Notes under the pieces: generated by a model
Told to the model about the DNA's origin: nothing
What the model saw: only the letters and a program-made list of their open reading frames with translations
Database searches by the model: none
Assembly (NCBI GenBank): GCA_028023455.1
Contig: JAQFVV010006454.1
Location: forward strand, 340,001 to 404,000
Source: Epiperipatus broadwayi
Taxonomy: Eukaryota; Onychophora; Udeonychophora; Euonychophora; Peripatidae
Length of the DNA: 64,000 bases
Direction: 5' to 3'
Translations under genes and position numbers: made by a program
Shown here: one piece after another, positions 1-10,519 of the stretch
Numbering within the stretch: the stretch's first letter is position 1
How the letters are laid out: each line of letters starts with the position of its first letter

Positions 1-3000
1 CAAATCATTGCAGCATAAACAAAAAAAAAAATTGTAAACATCTTGCGATTTTTTCTTTTTTATATATACTTAATTACAATTAATTCAAGTCTAGAACAAG
101 ATCATAAAAATATTCACTAACAACTTTCTTAAAGACAACATTAACCAGGTAAAACCAATTAAAATCATTTTTATATTAAATCGAAAATTTGCTGATTAAA
201 TATAAAATGAATAGAATATTTAAAATAATTCTGATTTTTTTTTAATTATAAATAAAGGCAAAAGTAAAGTGATAGCTTGTTATATTTATATAAATTATCT
301 GTATGAAATTTAATCGTAGTTGAATAAAATGATTAACTTGAAATGATCCTCTATAAAATGTTGATAAAATTGTTTTCTATATTTGCTTTAAATATAATAT
401 CTTATAACTGCATATAATATTCATTTTGAGAAATATATAAAAACTACAAGTATTATAAATAAAATCAACTTAAATTTTACGTCACTAATGGCAAAGTAAA
501 AAAAAGCCAAAAAAATTTTTTTTTTAAATCTTTACTTAATTAAATCAAATTATAGAAATGCATAGTGTATTTATATATAAACAACGAAATACCACATAAA
601 TATGTAACTACCTTTATTTTTATAATTTGACAGATGTAGATTAAAAGAATATCACGATGCAACAGGTAGAACACTCGCTTTCTCTATAAATAACTTGGTT
701 TCAAATCGGACGTAAATAAACTTGATATTTTAAATAGCTTTGAAATCTTTATCCAATCCGTATAAGCTATTCATTAATGGACGCTAAATTGAACATTATA
801 TTATATGTAAATAGAAGGTAAAACAAAATAGTTAAACTGCTCAAACGCTTATAAACATCATATCATCGCAATGGATAAGCTTAATAAATGCTAACATGCT
901 CGTTTATTTTTTATGGTGAGTTGTACTTTTTTTCTTCTGCGCAATAAGTTAATCAACAGATGTTTATGTTATATATATATATAAACAAAAAGGACAGAAA
1001 AAATAATAAAATACTTGACATAAACATGGTGAGATTAGAAATATAATGTTAAACAAGTTTACTTTATTTTGAAATTAGTGCACTGCATTCCTGATATATC
1101 TTTTGTGCTCCTACAAGCTGAAGATTCAATGTAAAAAATCTTACCAACAGAAACTTTAACTTAACTTTATATTTATCTACTATGTTTAAAAGCTTATTGA
1201 TATTAAATTTTTAATGTTTTAATTGAGTACACATTTGGGTAATATAAATCATGTTAATACAATTCCTTTAAAATAATTTTAGGTATTAACTCATTTGATG
1301 ATGATAGGTTATTTTTAAAAACACACATAAAAGTACAAACATAAGTCTGAGGTAATATTGTGAAATTCATATCAGGAAAACTATGCATTAATTTGAATGG
1401 TTACATTTATCTTTTCAGTCAATTACTTAATTATTCCAGAAACCTTTTCAAAATTGTCATGATTTTACCATTGCAATCATATGCACACAACATTTTTACA
1501 ACTACTATACTATTGACTTAGAAATAAATAAAACGGTAAAAGTTGAGAATTATGATATATACATATATATTAGCAAAATGTAAAAATGACATTCCACAGG
1601 ATTGCATGGCAATTAATAAATAATACATTAATAACATCAAAAAATTGTTAAACCAGGTTTTTATGCATACATCTTCACCATTGCAAAACTTACTTTGTTA
1701 AATATGATTTGCACCAAGTGTGTTTTAACAATGATTAGTAATTTTGTACAGTATTATTTATTAATTATACATATACACTTGTGAAATATACCTGTATAAG
1801 TAAAGACATATATCTATATTCCAATTCTTTACTATTTATATTGAGTAAAACATCCATGCTAATTCTTGTAAGATTTATCTTGATCATAGCTCCATTTCCA
1901 ATAGTTTCCAAATAAAAGTGTTTTGTTCATATTAATTTACAATACACAAATTTATTTCCTTCTATGTTGAATAAGCACTTATTTTGTACCATCATTCTTG
2001 AAAAATACATTTTTACTACTAATACATTATTGACTTAGTAATAGATAAAAAGGTGCAAATTAAGAATTATGTTTACCTGTATAATAATATAAAATGTTTT
2101 ACTACATTGTAAATACTAACCCAATAAGGGATCATTTATGATCTTTTTTACTGATAAGTCCAGTATATGCAATTATTAATAAGCAATTAGCTTTTCACTC
2201 AGTGCAAAGAATGTTTCTTATGTAAATAATTATAAAGATTCAAATTAGAATTTTTCAGTCTATATTCACCCCCACTTTATCTCTAACAATGTAATATTAT
2301 TTTTTTTAGTTTAGTATAAAATAAAATAAAACAGATAGCAAATTAGCAACATATAAATATTTATTGTAACATGATTTGTGAAATGTGATAAAGTAGACAT
2401 TCTAACACTTTATATGATGATAAAATATTTTTTGTTGAATCATAGTATCTTAATTTTCTTTGATCTCAATGCTTCTTTATAAAAACTCTCAAACCTATAA
2501 CATCAATGTTATAATAATACTTGTTGTCATTTAAGTTTTAAATAATTTAACATTTCTTATAACTTCTTTCCATCTTCATTTATTTAATCTGTTTATCTGA
2601 AAATTCCTGCTGTCTGTTTTGAAAAGAGTCTAACTATTCTATCATGTTGAGTATTCCTCCAAATTTGAACATTTTACTTTTACAATTAAGTTTTTTTTTA
2701 TATATAAAATAATGATTATTTTACTTTATTTATTACAAGCATAAGCTTTCACGCCATAAAACTTTTTTTTTGTTTTCAAAATGTACAAAATAAATATCTA
2801 AGCAAGTTTGTACCAGTAAAAGCAGAGCACATCGATGTAATTTACTGATTCAAAAAGATAGAATAATGAAATATTAGACATGTGAATTTTATGTTATAAA
2901 AAAATATTTTATTTACTATTTGGACAAAAGCGATTTTTCCATTGCTATAACAAACTTTTTAAGAATAGTCTTTTTAAAAATAAATTACATTCAAAGACAA

Positions 3001-3700
3001 TATCTTATTAGTGACATAATTTTTGATTTAAAAAGAAATCTTTTACATAACTATTGCATTATAATCTTTAATTAGTATTCAAATTACAGAAAATTACATT
3101 TTTTTATAAATCTATGGCATTAATTGATTTAAGCTTGAGCTAAAATACTTGGCAAATCAGAAATTCTCATTGATATTGACTTCTAAGATACCTGTTTCAT
3201 GGCTCTGTCTTCCTCATAAGTTACTTTCAATCATGTAAAAAGTCCCTATAATGCTGATATCATCTGATTTGTTTTTCAACTAATAAATTAAAATTGTCAT
3301 TACATAAAATGGAAGCTACAAACAATGACAAACCATACAATATGATTATAAATGCTTTAAATAACATAGAGAAGTATTAACTAATAAGCATTGTATAAGT
3401 GATGGCATAGCATTACTAGTAATTATCATTAACCAAAAATATGCAGTCTTTATGACAAGGTATAAAAGAGATATACTACAAAATCTTAAATGCTCATCAT
3501 CCAGTTAATGTCAAACTTGAGGCATAATTTTGTAAAAGCAACACAAATATTTTAGCTGTGTTCACATAGATAAGTGCTAAAAAACAAAAAAAATTATAAA
3601 GTTAAACATATAAAAAGTTCTGGAACAATATATTAATGTGTATCTTTCTCAATACTCTTGGGCATCAATTACTATAAAATAGCCATCATAATAAAACATT
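1..3700. other. AT-rich DNA without recognisable genes
   Basis: No open frame of note and no family was recognised. The only structure seen is a diverged direct repeat (1491-1556 and 2007-2070), listed separately, plus short A/T runs. Confidence 0.7.
1491..2070 (+). repeat. Diverged direct repeat, two units about 514 bp apart
   Basis: Positions 1491-1556 and 2007-2070 share an ordered series of words: ACTACTA, TATTGACTTAG, AATA-ATAAAA, GGT, AGAATTATG, with small indels. Only about 60 bp of each unit is alignable by eye. It may be an old segmental duplication or two copies of one repeat. Confidence 0.4.
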
Positions 3701-3719
3701 TAAAGTAAAATAAAATGTG

Positions 3720-3855
3720 TGTACTTAAAAATGACCTTTATTTCATTTGTGCTATATAAATAATTTTAAGTGGAATTACATAATGTCCTAATAAACATAC
3801 GTATTGTATAACTATTAGCCCTGAACTAGCTTTGGAACAGCAAGAATCCTGGTAA
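3720..3855 (-). CDS. Possible terminal exon plus 3' UTR
   Basis: On the minus strand a pyrimidine-rich acceptor ending in CAG (just above 3855) is followed by 12 codons reading TRILAVPKLVQG and a TAA at 3815-3817. An AATAAA signal follows about 75 bases later (3742-3737, minus). Acceptor, short open frame, stop and poly(A) signal are in the right order and spacing for a last exon, and the coding stretch is richer in G+C than its surroundings. The product is not recognised. An exon this short can arise by chance in AT-rich DNA, so this is a candidate only. Confidence 0.2.
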
Positions 3856-4254
3856 CTGTGAATCAAAGAAAAAACATAAAATTAATATATTGTTATTACA
3901 TAAATTTACTGAATAACTTAAAATAATGATTAATAAATTTACTGATGATTTAAATACAAATAAAAAGTGAAAATAAAGCTCTGATAAATAATCTATAATA
4001 CAAATAGATTATTCAGATTTTAACTATTTACAAATTTAAAAAAAAAAAAAATATGTATTTTAAAAAAGTGTATTCATCTATTTACAAATGCAGAATATTA
4101 TTTTCGTATATTGAAAAACAAAAACTATACCTATAATATTGTTTAAATTGTAGTTTGCAAACATATAATTTGTAAATGGCATTAATTAACCGCGTATCTA
4201 ACTATACAAAATATTCTAATCATTAAAAAGATTATAAATATTAATCTGTTTTAA

Positions 4255-4259
<5 letters not shown>

Positions 4260-4305
<46 letters not shown>
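4260..4305. repeat. (AT)n microsatellite
   Basis: About 46 bp of uninterrupted AT dinucleotides, flanked by further A/T-rich near-repeat sequence. Confidence 0.95.
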
Positions 4306-4307
<2 letters not shown>

Positions 4308-4751
4308 GATTTTAAATGTGCATGTACATGTCCTTATATATACATGTAAGCATTATAGTCTACAAATACATTACTTCTATACATTGAAAAATTATTCTGC
4401 TTGAGAAAACATTATCAAAAGCGTCATTCACTTAGGTGTCTATAAATATTTCTACAGTTTCTTTATTTAAAACAAGAGTTTAAGTGGGTATTTGACGTTG
4501 GAAGATATAATGTTGATGCACAACAGTATGAATATATATGTATGACTTCAGAACGAAATTTGCTGTTAACTGAAAGGAAACCCTTTGATTCCTCTTGGAA
4601 GCTTCAAAGAAATTAAGCATAATAAATTTCTAATGTCCATTCCATATGATTTTGTCTTTGCAGTTGTTATTACTATGGGTTATACAAAAACAAAAGATTG
4701 TTCCCATGGACAAAAGATGTTTTTTTTAAATATGTTTTTTTAGGAACAACT

Positions 4752-4885
4752 GTGTATAATAAAATAATATTAAAGTAAATATACAGACATTTTGACAAGA
4801 TAACACTTGCTTTCACCCAGTTGGAACAAGTGTTATCTTGTCAAAATGTCAATATATGTAATTTAATATTATTTTATTATACCTG
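4752..4885. repeat. Inverted repeat with degenerate hammerhead-like cores
   Basis: The left arm (4752-4809) and right arm (4827-4885) are near-perfect reverse complements, for example TGTATAATAAAATAATATT against its complement and GACATTTTGACAAGATAAC against its complement. The 17 bp loop contains TTTCACCCAGTTGGAA. Each arm, read outward, resembles the hammerhead arms at 5.5-5.7 and 56.7 kb: CAG-GGA, an AAG/CTT stem, then AAAATGTCAATAT. GAAA is mutated to CAAA here, so catalysis is not expected. Confidence 0.65.
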
Positions 4886-4892
4886 GTTGCTT

Positions 4893-4896
<4 letters not shown>

Positions 4897-4925
<29 letters not shown>
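4897..4925. repeat. (AT)n microsatellite
   Basis: AT run directly preceding a family-3 repeat unit. Confidence 0.9.
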
Positions 4926-4927
<2 letters not shown>

Positions 4928-4928
<1 letters not shown>

Positions 4929-5331
4929 AAGCCAGTCAACAGTTAGACAATCCCAACATGAATAACAGTTAACAATGTCAAACTATTGTCAAAGCAACAT
5001 CCTTTTAACAATAAAGGTGAAATTTCACCTTTATTTATGGTTCAATATATTTATATAGACACTAAAGATTGCAACTGTACAACAGAGATTGAAATTATTT
5101 TTAAATAAACTTCCTTACACATGTGAATACAACATTTTCTGATTGCAGAATAATAAATAATTAGTTATAATATTACAAACTGCAATTATAATTTTCAATT
5201 TGCACCTCAAAGTATCATTCAAATAATAAATGTAATAATGCAATGTTCCAGGAAGCTAAGTTTTTATAAGTAATCATTAGAAACCAGTCAACACTTAGAG
5301 AATCCCAATATCAATAACAATCAACAATGCA
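4928..5331 (+). repeat. Family-3 repeat, two direct units
   Basis: Units at about 4928-4978 and 5282-5331 share CCAGTCAACA, TTAGA, AATCCCAA and AACAATCAACAATG-like words. A third unit lies at 43.09-43.15 kb. Each abuts an AT microsatellite. The 300 bp between the units includes the perfect palindrome at 5010-5035. The class is unknown; it may be the end of a larger non-autonomous element. Confidence 0.55.
5010..5035. repeat. Perfect 26 bp palindrome
   Basis: AATAAAGGTGAAA followed directly by its exact reverse complement TTTCACCTTTATT, with no spacer. Confidence 0.9.
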
Positions 5332-5365
5332 TATATATATATATATATATTTATATATTTATATA

Positions 5366-5377
5366 TTTATTATTTAT

Positions 5378-5415
<38 letters not shown>

Positions 5416-5427
5416 ATAAATAATAAA
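5366..5427. repeat. AT microsatellite at the centre of a palindrome
   Basis: TTTATTATTTATATTGC, an (AT)n core, then GCAATATAAATAATAAA. The unique-sequence arms are exact reverse complements around the AT tract, so the whole stretch can form one long hairpin or cruciform. Confidence 0.9.
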
Positions 5428-5529
5428 TACAATGGTATTTAAATATAATATATGGTTTTTCTATCTGAAGATATATATATAAGATATATTTTTCAGGTTC
5501 ATCCATGTTAAAAAATTTAAATATTAATA

Positions 5530-5566
5530 TATTGACATTTCGACTTGATCACACAAGTCATCCACT
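5530..5566 (-). ncRNA. Hammerhead-like core, left arm
   Basis: Minus strand: CAGTGGATGA, stem ACTTG/CAAGT with loop TGTGAT, then CGAAATGTC. This matches the hammerhead order (CUGAUGA-like box, stem II, GAAA, short stem III, cleavable UC), but the first box reads GTGGATGA instead of CTGATGA. The self-complementary stretch after GAAA is minimal, as in dimeric hammerheads of Penelope-like elements. Confidence 0.5.
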
Positions 5567-5705
5567 GAGTGATAAAAGATAGAAAGATGGTTGTTTTTTA
5601 AAAAACATTCTTAATTTAACATTTATGCTATTGGTGGAGCTTTAATGGTTTTTTTTCATATTAGTGACTGTAACATGTCTACGACCATCTTTCTACCTTT
5701 TATCA

Positions 5706-5746
5706 TCCAGAGGATGATGTGTGTGATTAAGTTGAAACATCGGTAT
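5706..5746 (+). ncRNA. Hammerhead-like core, right arm
   Basis: Plus strand: CAGAGGATGA, a weak stem (TGTGTGTGATTAAG region), GAAA at 5734-5737, then CATCGG. It is the inverted partner of the core at 5530-5566, with a more eroded stem II, so it is probably inactive. Confidence 0.4.
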
Positions 5747-6105
5747 ATCAATATTTAAATTTTTTAACATGGATGAACCCACAAAATATGTCTTTTATAT
5801 ATGCAACCCATGAAAAACTTTGTATCAACATATATATATTATAATGATCTGGAGAATATGAGACTTAACGTATCTACACCACAGGGCGCCACTAGGCATT
5901 TGAACCTAGAAAATTTATAAAGTAGGCAGATACGTAAGTCCAAAAAAATTTTTTTATATATATTTTGATGCCGGTTATTAGCCAATTGGCACTAGCTCAG
6001 TGGAATAGCAGAGATTTATATTTTATAATAAATTCTTATCTAAGAATATATAAAAAAGAATAAAATAAGCCACTGCCAGTAATTATACACACAAACATTT
6101 ATTTA

Positions 6106-6108
<3 letters not shown>

Positions 6109-6157
<49 letters not shown>
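6109..6157. repeat. (AT)n microsatellite inside family-1 copy A
   Basis: The AT run sits at the same internal position in copy B (9028-9092), so the repeat carries its own microsatellite seed. Confidence 0.9.
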
Positions 6158-6161
<4 letters not shown>

Positions 6162-6536
6162 AGCATTATTATCTTAGTATGTTTACTTTAGCATTTAACT
6201 ATATTTTTAAATTTTATTTTAGATTTTAATTTTATAAGTTCGCAGAGATGTATTTATAAAAGTTTGTTTGTTTTATAATGTTGAGTATAGATCGGCTGCA
6301 TAGATTCCATGGTTAAAAACATTTCAAAATAAACATAACCGATCAAAATACAAAGTCATTGATAACGTCAATTTCAGAGGGAATACAAAAAACCCAATGG
6401 CATTCATCATAAGATGCCACATTGACATTGATGACTTATATATTCTAACTGAATATGAAAACCCAAACATAATTAACCATTAACGAATCCATGCAATGTC
6501 CATACCCAACTTAAATTTAATGCATTTTTATTTAAA

Positions 6537-6767
6537 GTGTCAAGTATGAATAGACTACATAGATTTGCATTTCAAAAAAAAATATTCTATCTTTATTTAA
6601 CCTTAGGTCAAAAGTTTGCAGTTAAACCAACGTCAATCCAACTGATATATCGATGCATTCAATGTAACACGAATACGGCAGCAAAAAATAGGTTAAGAAA
6701 AGAAATTGCCTCTCATCAGATAGAAATACTACATCTATCTGATGAGAAGAGCAAAAAAACTCCATAG
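6537..6767 (+). pseudogene. Small coding remnant of family 1 (76 codons)
   Basis: An open stretch reading SSMNRLHRFAFQKKIFY near its start. The corresponding stretch in copy C (36108-36305) reads SSMDKLHRLHSKKKIFY, and copy B (from about 9471) keeps HRFAFEKKI but is broken by stops. Keeping the same peptide in three diverged copies suggests a once-translated element protein rather than a chance frame. The downstream part has LIYRCIQCNTN with two cysteines. No domain is recognised, and start and end are uncertain because the element is decayed. Confidence 0.4.
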
Positions 6768-7201
6768 GAAAGAACTGCGGTCATTCTTGCCGACTTACGA
6801 TCGCATTCCATAGGCCAACAGAGGTGTGCGGCATGTAAAGTGATTCTGCCCGTAGCTAATCTCGTACCACTTCTACTAATTACACCAATATATCCAATCC
6901 ATTGACCTAATTTAACTACAAAACAAATAACCTAAGATTACTCTCCCCTAATATAACTTTAGAAATCTATATAGCCATTCATTCCCGACTTAAGTTTAAC
7001 ATTTATATAATTTAATTTAACGAAAAACAAAAATCATAATAAAAACTTAAAAGAACAAAAAAAATGGAAATGATTTTACAAAAGAAATACATCAAATTAA
7101 AATTACTAATTAATAAATAAAGTTGGTCAGATAGGATTCTATTGCAATTATTTTAAATATGGAAAGTTTTTAATTTAATGTTCATGAATTATCTAAAGTT
7201 C

Positions 7202-7565
7202 TTATGATTTTAAAAGGTCCATAATTTGTAGTTGTTTGTAACTTCGAACAGGAATTCCCATGCCATCCTGAAGATATTGGTATACAGTTAGCCATTGTTT
7301 TTTATTTATCCAGAGGTCTTTTACTTTAGCTGGTCCTTAATGTAGAAAAAACAGTGTCATTTCTTTTTTTTTTAACAAAACTGAAGGGATTGAACAGTGC
7401 ATCTTTTCAATTCCTTCTTCAACTCGACACTAATACATATCACCACTGCTGTCATACATCTCTTCCTCTAATTATTTTTTTTATTTCCAAACCTTTCCTC
7501 TTATATTAATTTTGCAGATTAACTCAACATTACATCATGATGATGAAGACCCTTTCATTGAGATC
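7202..7565 (-). pseudogene. Decayed coding sequence, unrecognised
   Basis: One minus-strand frame keeps protein-like composition for about 120 codons, interrupted by several in-frame stops. The last 43 codons are fully open (7335 down to the TAA at 7202-7204) and read PAKVKDLWINKKQ, then WLTVYQYLQDGMGIPV and RSYKQLQIMDLLKS. Upstream in the same frame come RVEEGIEKMHCSIPS and LEEEMYDSSGDMY. The composition is far less A/T-biased than its flanks. Either it is a processed pseudogene or an old retroelement gene with single-base stops, or the open 3' part is a true terminal exon after a plausible acceptor (TTTTTTCTACATTAAG). The family was not identified. Confidence 0.45.
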
Positions 7566-7569
7566 CGAT

Positions 7570-8755
7570 TCCTAAGAGATTTCTTTTTATTTGCTATTAG
7601 TTTCTATTGTTTTCTTATCTGACCATTGCTTATACATTTAAATGCCCAAGGGCTAGGTCACTTTGACTAATTAAAATAATCATTTCCATTTTTCAATAAC
7701 ATTAATTAATTTGTTTTCCAAACTTAAAGATATATTTTTATCTCTAAATCTTTTTAAGTTTTTGCTTTTAAAATACTTTTAAAATAAAATCAGTAATGTG
7801 AAAATAAAGTATTTTCAGAAAAATAAAAAGAATTTTTTCTCTAAAAAAAAAAAATACTTTTTCTATTTTTAATAAAGTTTTATTTTAATAAGTTTTTTCC
7901 ATCTGTACGATTATATATATATATATATATGTATGAGTTTAGTATAGAATTTTAATTTTCAATTTTTAATTCTTAAAAAAGAAGTTTTATTTGCGAACTT
8001 TTATTTTTTTCATGTTTAATAATAAAAAAAATAATGTAACATTGTATGTGCCCATTACATATCAGTAAAGTTGCTTAAAAAAATAAACAAAAAAAAATAT
8101 TTTACTTAGGGTTAGTAATTACGGTACACGATTATCGAAAATTTACAAAACATTCGGTTAGTATAAAGACTATATACAAAAAAAAATGTTTACTATCATT
8201 TTCCTAAGGACCATCATGATTACACCTCCTCCCCCTAAGAGTTCTATTTTTTTATACATTTTATTTTTACACATGGCATGACAAGCAAATTTTATAATTT
8301 TTTTATTTAAGAAGCTTCCATTGAGGTAAATATGTTTTAAGAAATAATGGATTTATATATGTATATTTGCAGCACAATTATAAATACCACCAACTTATTT
8401 ATGACTGACTTAAATGCTTACATAGGATTACACTGAAGTAAATTCCCAAACAGTACTCATTTTAAAGTACCACATTTACGATCATAAACTTATGTGGCTG
8501 TGCGCACCTATACACATTAAAGCAAAAAAAAAAAACATATTAATTGCAACCTTTTGACTTTCTTTTTAACAAAGTACAATTTAAAATTATTTATACTTTT
8601 CCGTGTTTAATATATGTGCAATTTCTTTCTGGCAGTGCTTTTATAAGATTTAAAGTATACGACTGTATGTAACCAGATAAAAATATTTCATTTTGGAAAA
8701 AGAAATTTACTCAGGGTATACATGGTTTATTAAAAATCATCCCAAGTTGGGTGGC
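7570..8755. other. AT-rich spacer without recognisable genes
   Basis: Contains poly-A/T runs and a short AT tract at 7909-7929. No repeat match or frame of interest was seen. Confidence 0.6.
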
Positions 8756-8760
8756 CAATT

Positions 8761-9023
8761 ATAACAATCTGGAGAATAGGAGACTTAACGTATCTACACT
8801 ACAGGGTGCCACTAGGCATTTGAACCTAGAAAATTTATAAAGTAGGCAGATACGTAAATAAAAAAAAAAATTTTTTATAGATTTTTCTTCCGGTCATTAG
8901 CCCATTGTCACTAGCTCAGTGGAATAACAGAGATTTATATTTTATAATAAATTCTTATCTAAGAATATATAAAAAAGAATAAAATAAGCCACTGCCAGTA
9001 ATTATACACACAAACATTTATTT

Positions 9024-9097
<74 letters not shown>

Positions 9098-9955
9098 AGC
9101 ATTATTATCTTAGTATGTTTACTTTAGCATTTAACTACATTTTTAAATTTTATTTTAGATTTTAATTTTATAAGTTTGCACAGATGTATTTATAAAAGTT
9201 TGTTTTATAATGTTGAGTATAGATCAGCTGCATAGATTCCACCATTAAAAACATTTCAAAATAAACATAACTGATCAAAATACAAAGTCATTGATAATGT
9301 CAATTGCAGAGGGAATACAAGAAACCCAATGGCATTCATTAGAAGATGCTGCATTGACATCGATGACTTATATATTCTAACCGAATATGAAAACCAAAAC
9401 ATAATTAACCTCTAATGAATCCATGCAATGTCCATACCCAACATAAATTTAATGCATTTTTTATTTAGAGTGTCAATTATAAATAGACTACATAGATTTG
9501 CATTTGAAAAGAAAATATTATATCCTTATTTAACCTTAGGTCAAAAGTTTGCAGTTAAACCAACGTCAATCAATCTGATATATTGATGCATTCAATGTAA
9601 CACAAATATGGCAGCACAAAATAGGTTAAGAAAATAAATTGCTTTTTGTCAGATAGGAATACTACATCTATCTGATGAGAAAAATAAAAAAGCTCCATAG
9701 GAAAGGACTGCGGTCACTTTTGCTGACTTACGATCGCATTCCATAGTCCAACAGAGGGATGCAGCATGTAAAGCGATTCTGCCCATAGAGAATCTCGTAC
9801 TACATCTACTAATTACACCAATATATCCAATCCATTAACCTAATTTAACTACGAAACAAATAACCTAAGATTACCCTTCCCTAATATAACTTTACAAATC
9901 TATATAGCCATTCACTCCTGACTTAAGTTTAACATTTATATAATTTAATTTAATA
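8761..9955. mobile_element. Family-1 repeat, copy B
   Basis: Collinear with copy A over its full length in the same orientation, 2.92 kb downstream. The terminal hairpin is preserved (outer stem 8782-8796 with 8844-8857; the inner CTAGG/CCTAG is intact). The coding remnant is more damaged than in copy A. The right end stops exactly where a hammerhead repeat begins at 9956, so one element may have inserted at the edge of the other. Confidence 0.75.
9028..9092. repeat. Interrupted (AT)n microsatellite inside family-1 copy B
   Basis: Two AT runs separated by GCTAAT, at the position of the single AT run in copy A. Confidence 0.9.
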
Positions 9956-10165
9956 GACAGGGTATGAACACAGACTTTCACATGACCCACCACTCTCCAC
10001 ACTATCTCATAACACTGATACACCTGAACACACATATGTCGAAAAGATAAATAATCACCAATATATGTATTTCATGCTAAACCAGCAATCATCAGTTGGT
10101 CCAGATTACCATCTCTACACATATATGCTACAAGTGCTCAGATATATATTAAGATAGCAAATCCT
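9956..10165 (-). mobile_element. Type-beta hammerhead repeat with tRNA-like tail
   Basis: About 210 bp on the minus strand, matching 14592-14812 on the plus strand. In sense order: a leader (GCTATCTTAATATATATCTGAG), a hammerhead core, then a tail with ATCAGTGTTATGAGATAGTG and TGTTCATACCC that resemble pol III A and B boxes. A hammerhead plus tRNA-like promoter is the known design of the schistosome Sm-alpha SINE-like repeats, and the size fits metazoan retrozymes. No target duplication was found. The tRNA resemblance is moderate. Confidence 0.6.
10049..10117 (-). ncRNA. Hammerhead ribozyme-like motif
   Basis: Minus strand: stem I strand ACCAA directly before CTGATGA (10095-10089), stem II TGCT/AGCA, GAAA (10073-10070), a self-complementary ATACATAT, then TTGGT, which pairs with ACCAA, and GATT, which pairs with AATC further out. 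All three helices and both conserved boxes are present. The cleavage triplet would be AUA, which is permitted. Stem II is short. Confidence 0.65.
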
Positions 10166-10295
10166 CCTTTTAAGCAAAAAATATTTATTATTATAATTAC
10201 AGTTTCGATTGACTGTTCCTCACAGTCTTCTTCAGATCTGGGAGGAATAGTCAAAACTCTAATTATAATAATAAAATTTTTTTTTGCTTAAAAGG
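10166..10295. repeat. Inverted repeat with hammerhead-like cores
   Basis: CCTTTTAAGCAAAAAA at the left pairs with TTTTTTGCTTAAAAGG at the right; arms of about 60 bp surround a tiny centre at about 10230. The left arm on the minus strand reads CTGAAGA, a GACTGT/ACAGTC stem, then CGAAACTG, close to the CTGAAGAAG...CGAAAC motif seen in Penelope-like elements. The right arm is the eroded mirror image (CAAAACTC). Confidence 0.65.
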
Positions 10296-10401
10296 TGCAT
10301 GAAGCTTGTAATTATTTTAAAAAGATATATTGTTGTATATGAAGAAGCAAAATTAAGGAAGAGGAAAAAGAAAAAAGTGTTTACAAGAATTATATATTAA
10401 T

Positions 10402-10515
10402 ATCGTTGTTGGTGGTCGAGAGATCAGCCCGACTGCCTTGCACTTGCAAGCAGTTGCACGGGTTGTGGGTTCGCGTCCCGGCCGATGCTATGACACTTTA
10501 AAAAAAAAAAAAAAA
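10402..10515 (+). repeat. tRNA-derived SINE or tRNA pseudogene with A-tail
   Basis: A conspicuously GC-rich island of about 95 bp ending in a run of 15-16 A. It has an A-box-like GTGGTCGAGAGATC, a central ACTGC/GCAGT hairpin like an anticodon arm, and a B-box-like GGGTTCGCGTCCC. The GTGGTCGAG start and the extra arm before the B box recall Leu/Ser-type (class II) tRNAs. Only ATCG/CGAT of the acceptor ends can pair, so it is unlikely to be a working tRNA. The poly(A) tail shows retroposition. Confidence 0.7.
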
Positions 10516-10519
10516 GCAA

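Larger units (their letters stand above)
5470..5800. mobile_element. Inverted pair of type-alpha hammerhead repeats
   Basis: The left arm (about 5488-5610) and right arm (about 5672-5795) are reverse complements sharing GTTCATCCATGTT, a run to the core, then TTTTATCAnnCAG and GAAAGATGGT. They flank an 80 bp unique centre. Each arm carries a hammerhead-like core pointing away from the centre. The family recurs as a shortened copy at 56.7 kb with the same flank (AAAATATGT, TATATATGCAACCC). This pLTR-like inverted layout fits a non-autonomous Penelope-like derivative. No reverse transcriptase is present. Confidence 0.65.
5841..7020. mobile_element. Family-1 repeat, copy A
   Basis: About 1.18 kb, nearly the same throughout as 8761-9955 (visually about 90% identical), including ATCTGGAGAATA at the left end and AACATTTATATAATTTAA at the right end. 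The left end carries a hairpin: outer stem ACTTAACGTATCTAC (5862-5876) with GCAGATACGTAAGT (5926-5939), inner stem CTAGG/CCTAG, and the word GGGCGCCACT between them. An internal AT microsatellite lies at 6109-6157. The minus strand of the hairpin gives TGGCGCCC, which resembles the start of a tRNA-Lys primer-binding site, but no LTR or TSD was established. The element class is unresolved. Confidence 0.75.

Noticed and set aside
5841-5940. Family-1 hairpin as a tRNA-Lys primer-binding site of an LTR element
   Set aside because: TGGCGCCC fits, but the match ends after eight bases, no LTR end or second LTR is seen, and the word lies inside a conserved hairpin near the element terminus.
5841-5940. 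Family-1 hairpin as a tRNA gene
   Set aside because: CTAGGTTCAAATGCCTAG looks like a T-arm on the minus strand, but there is no D-arm, anticodon arm or acceptor stem of proper length.
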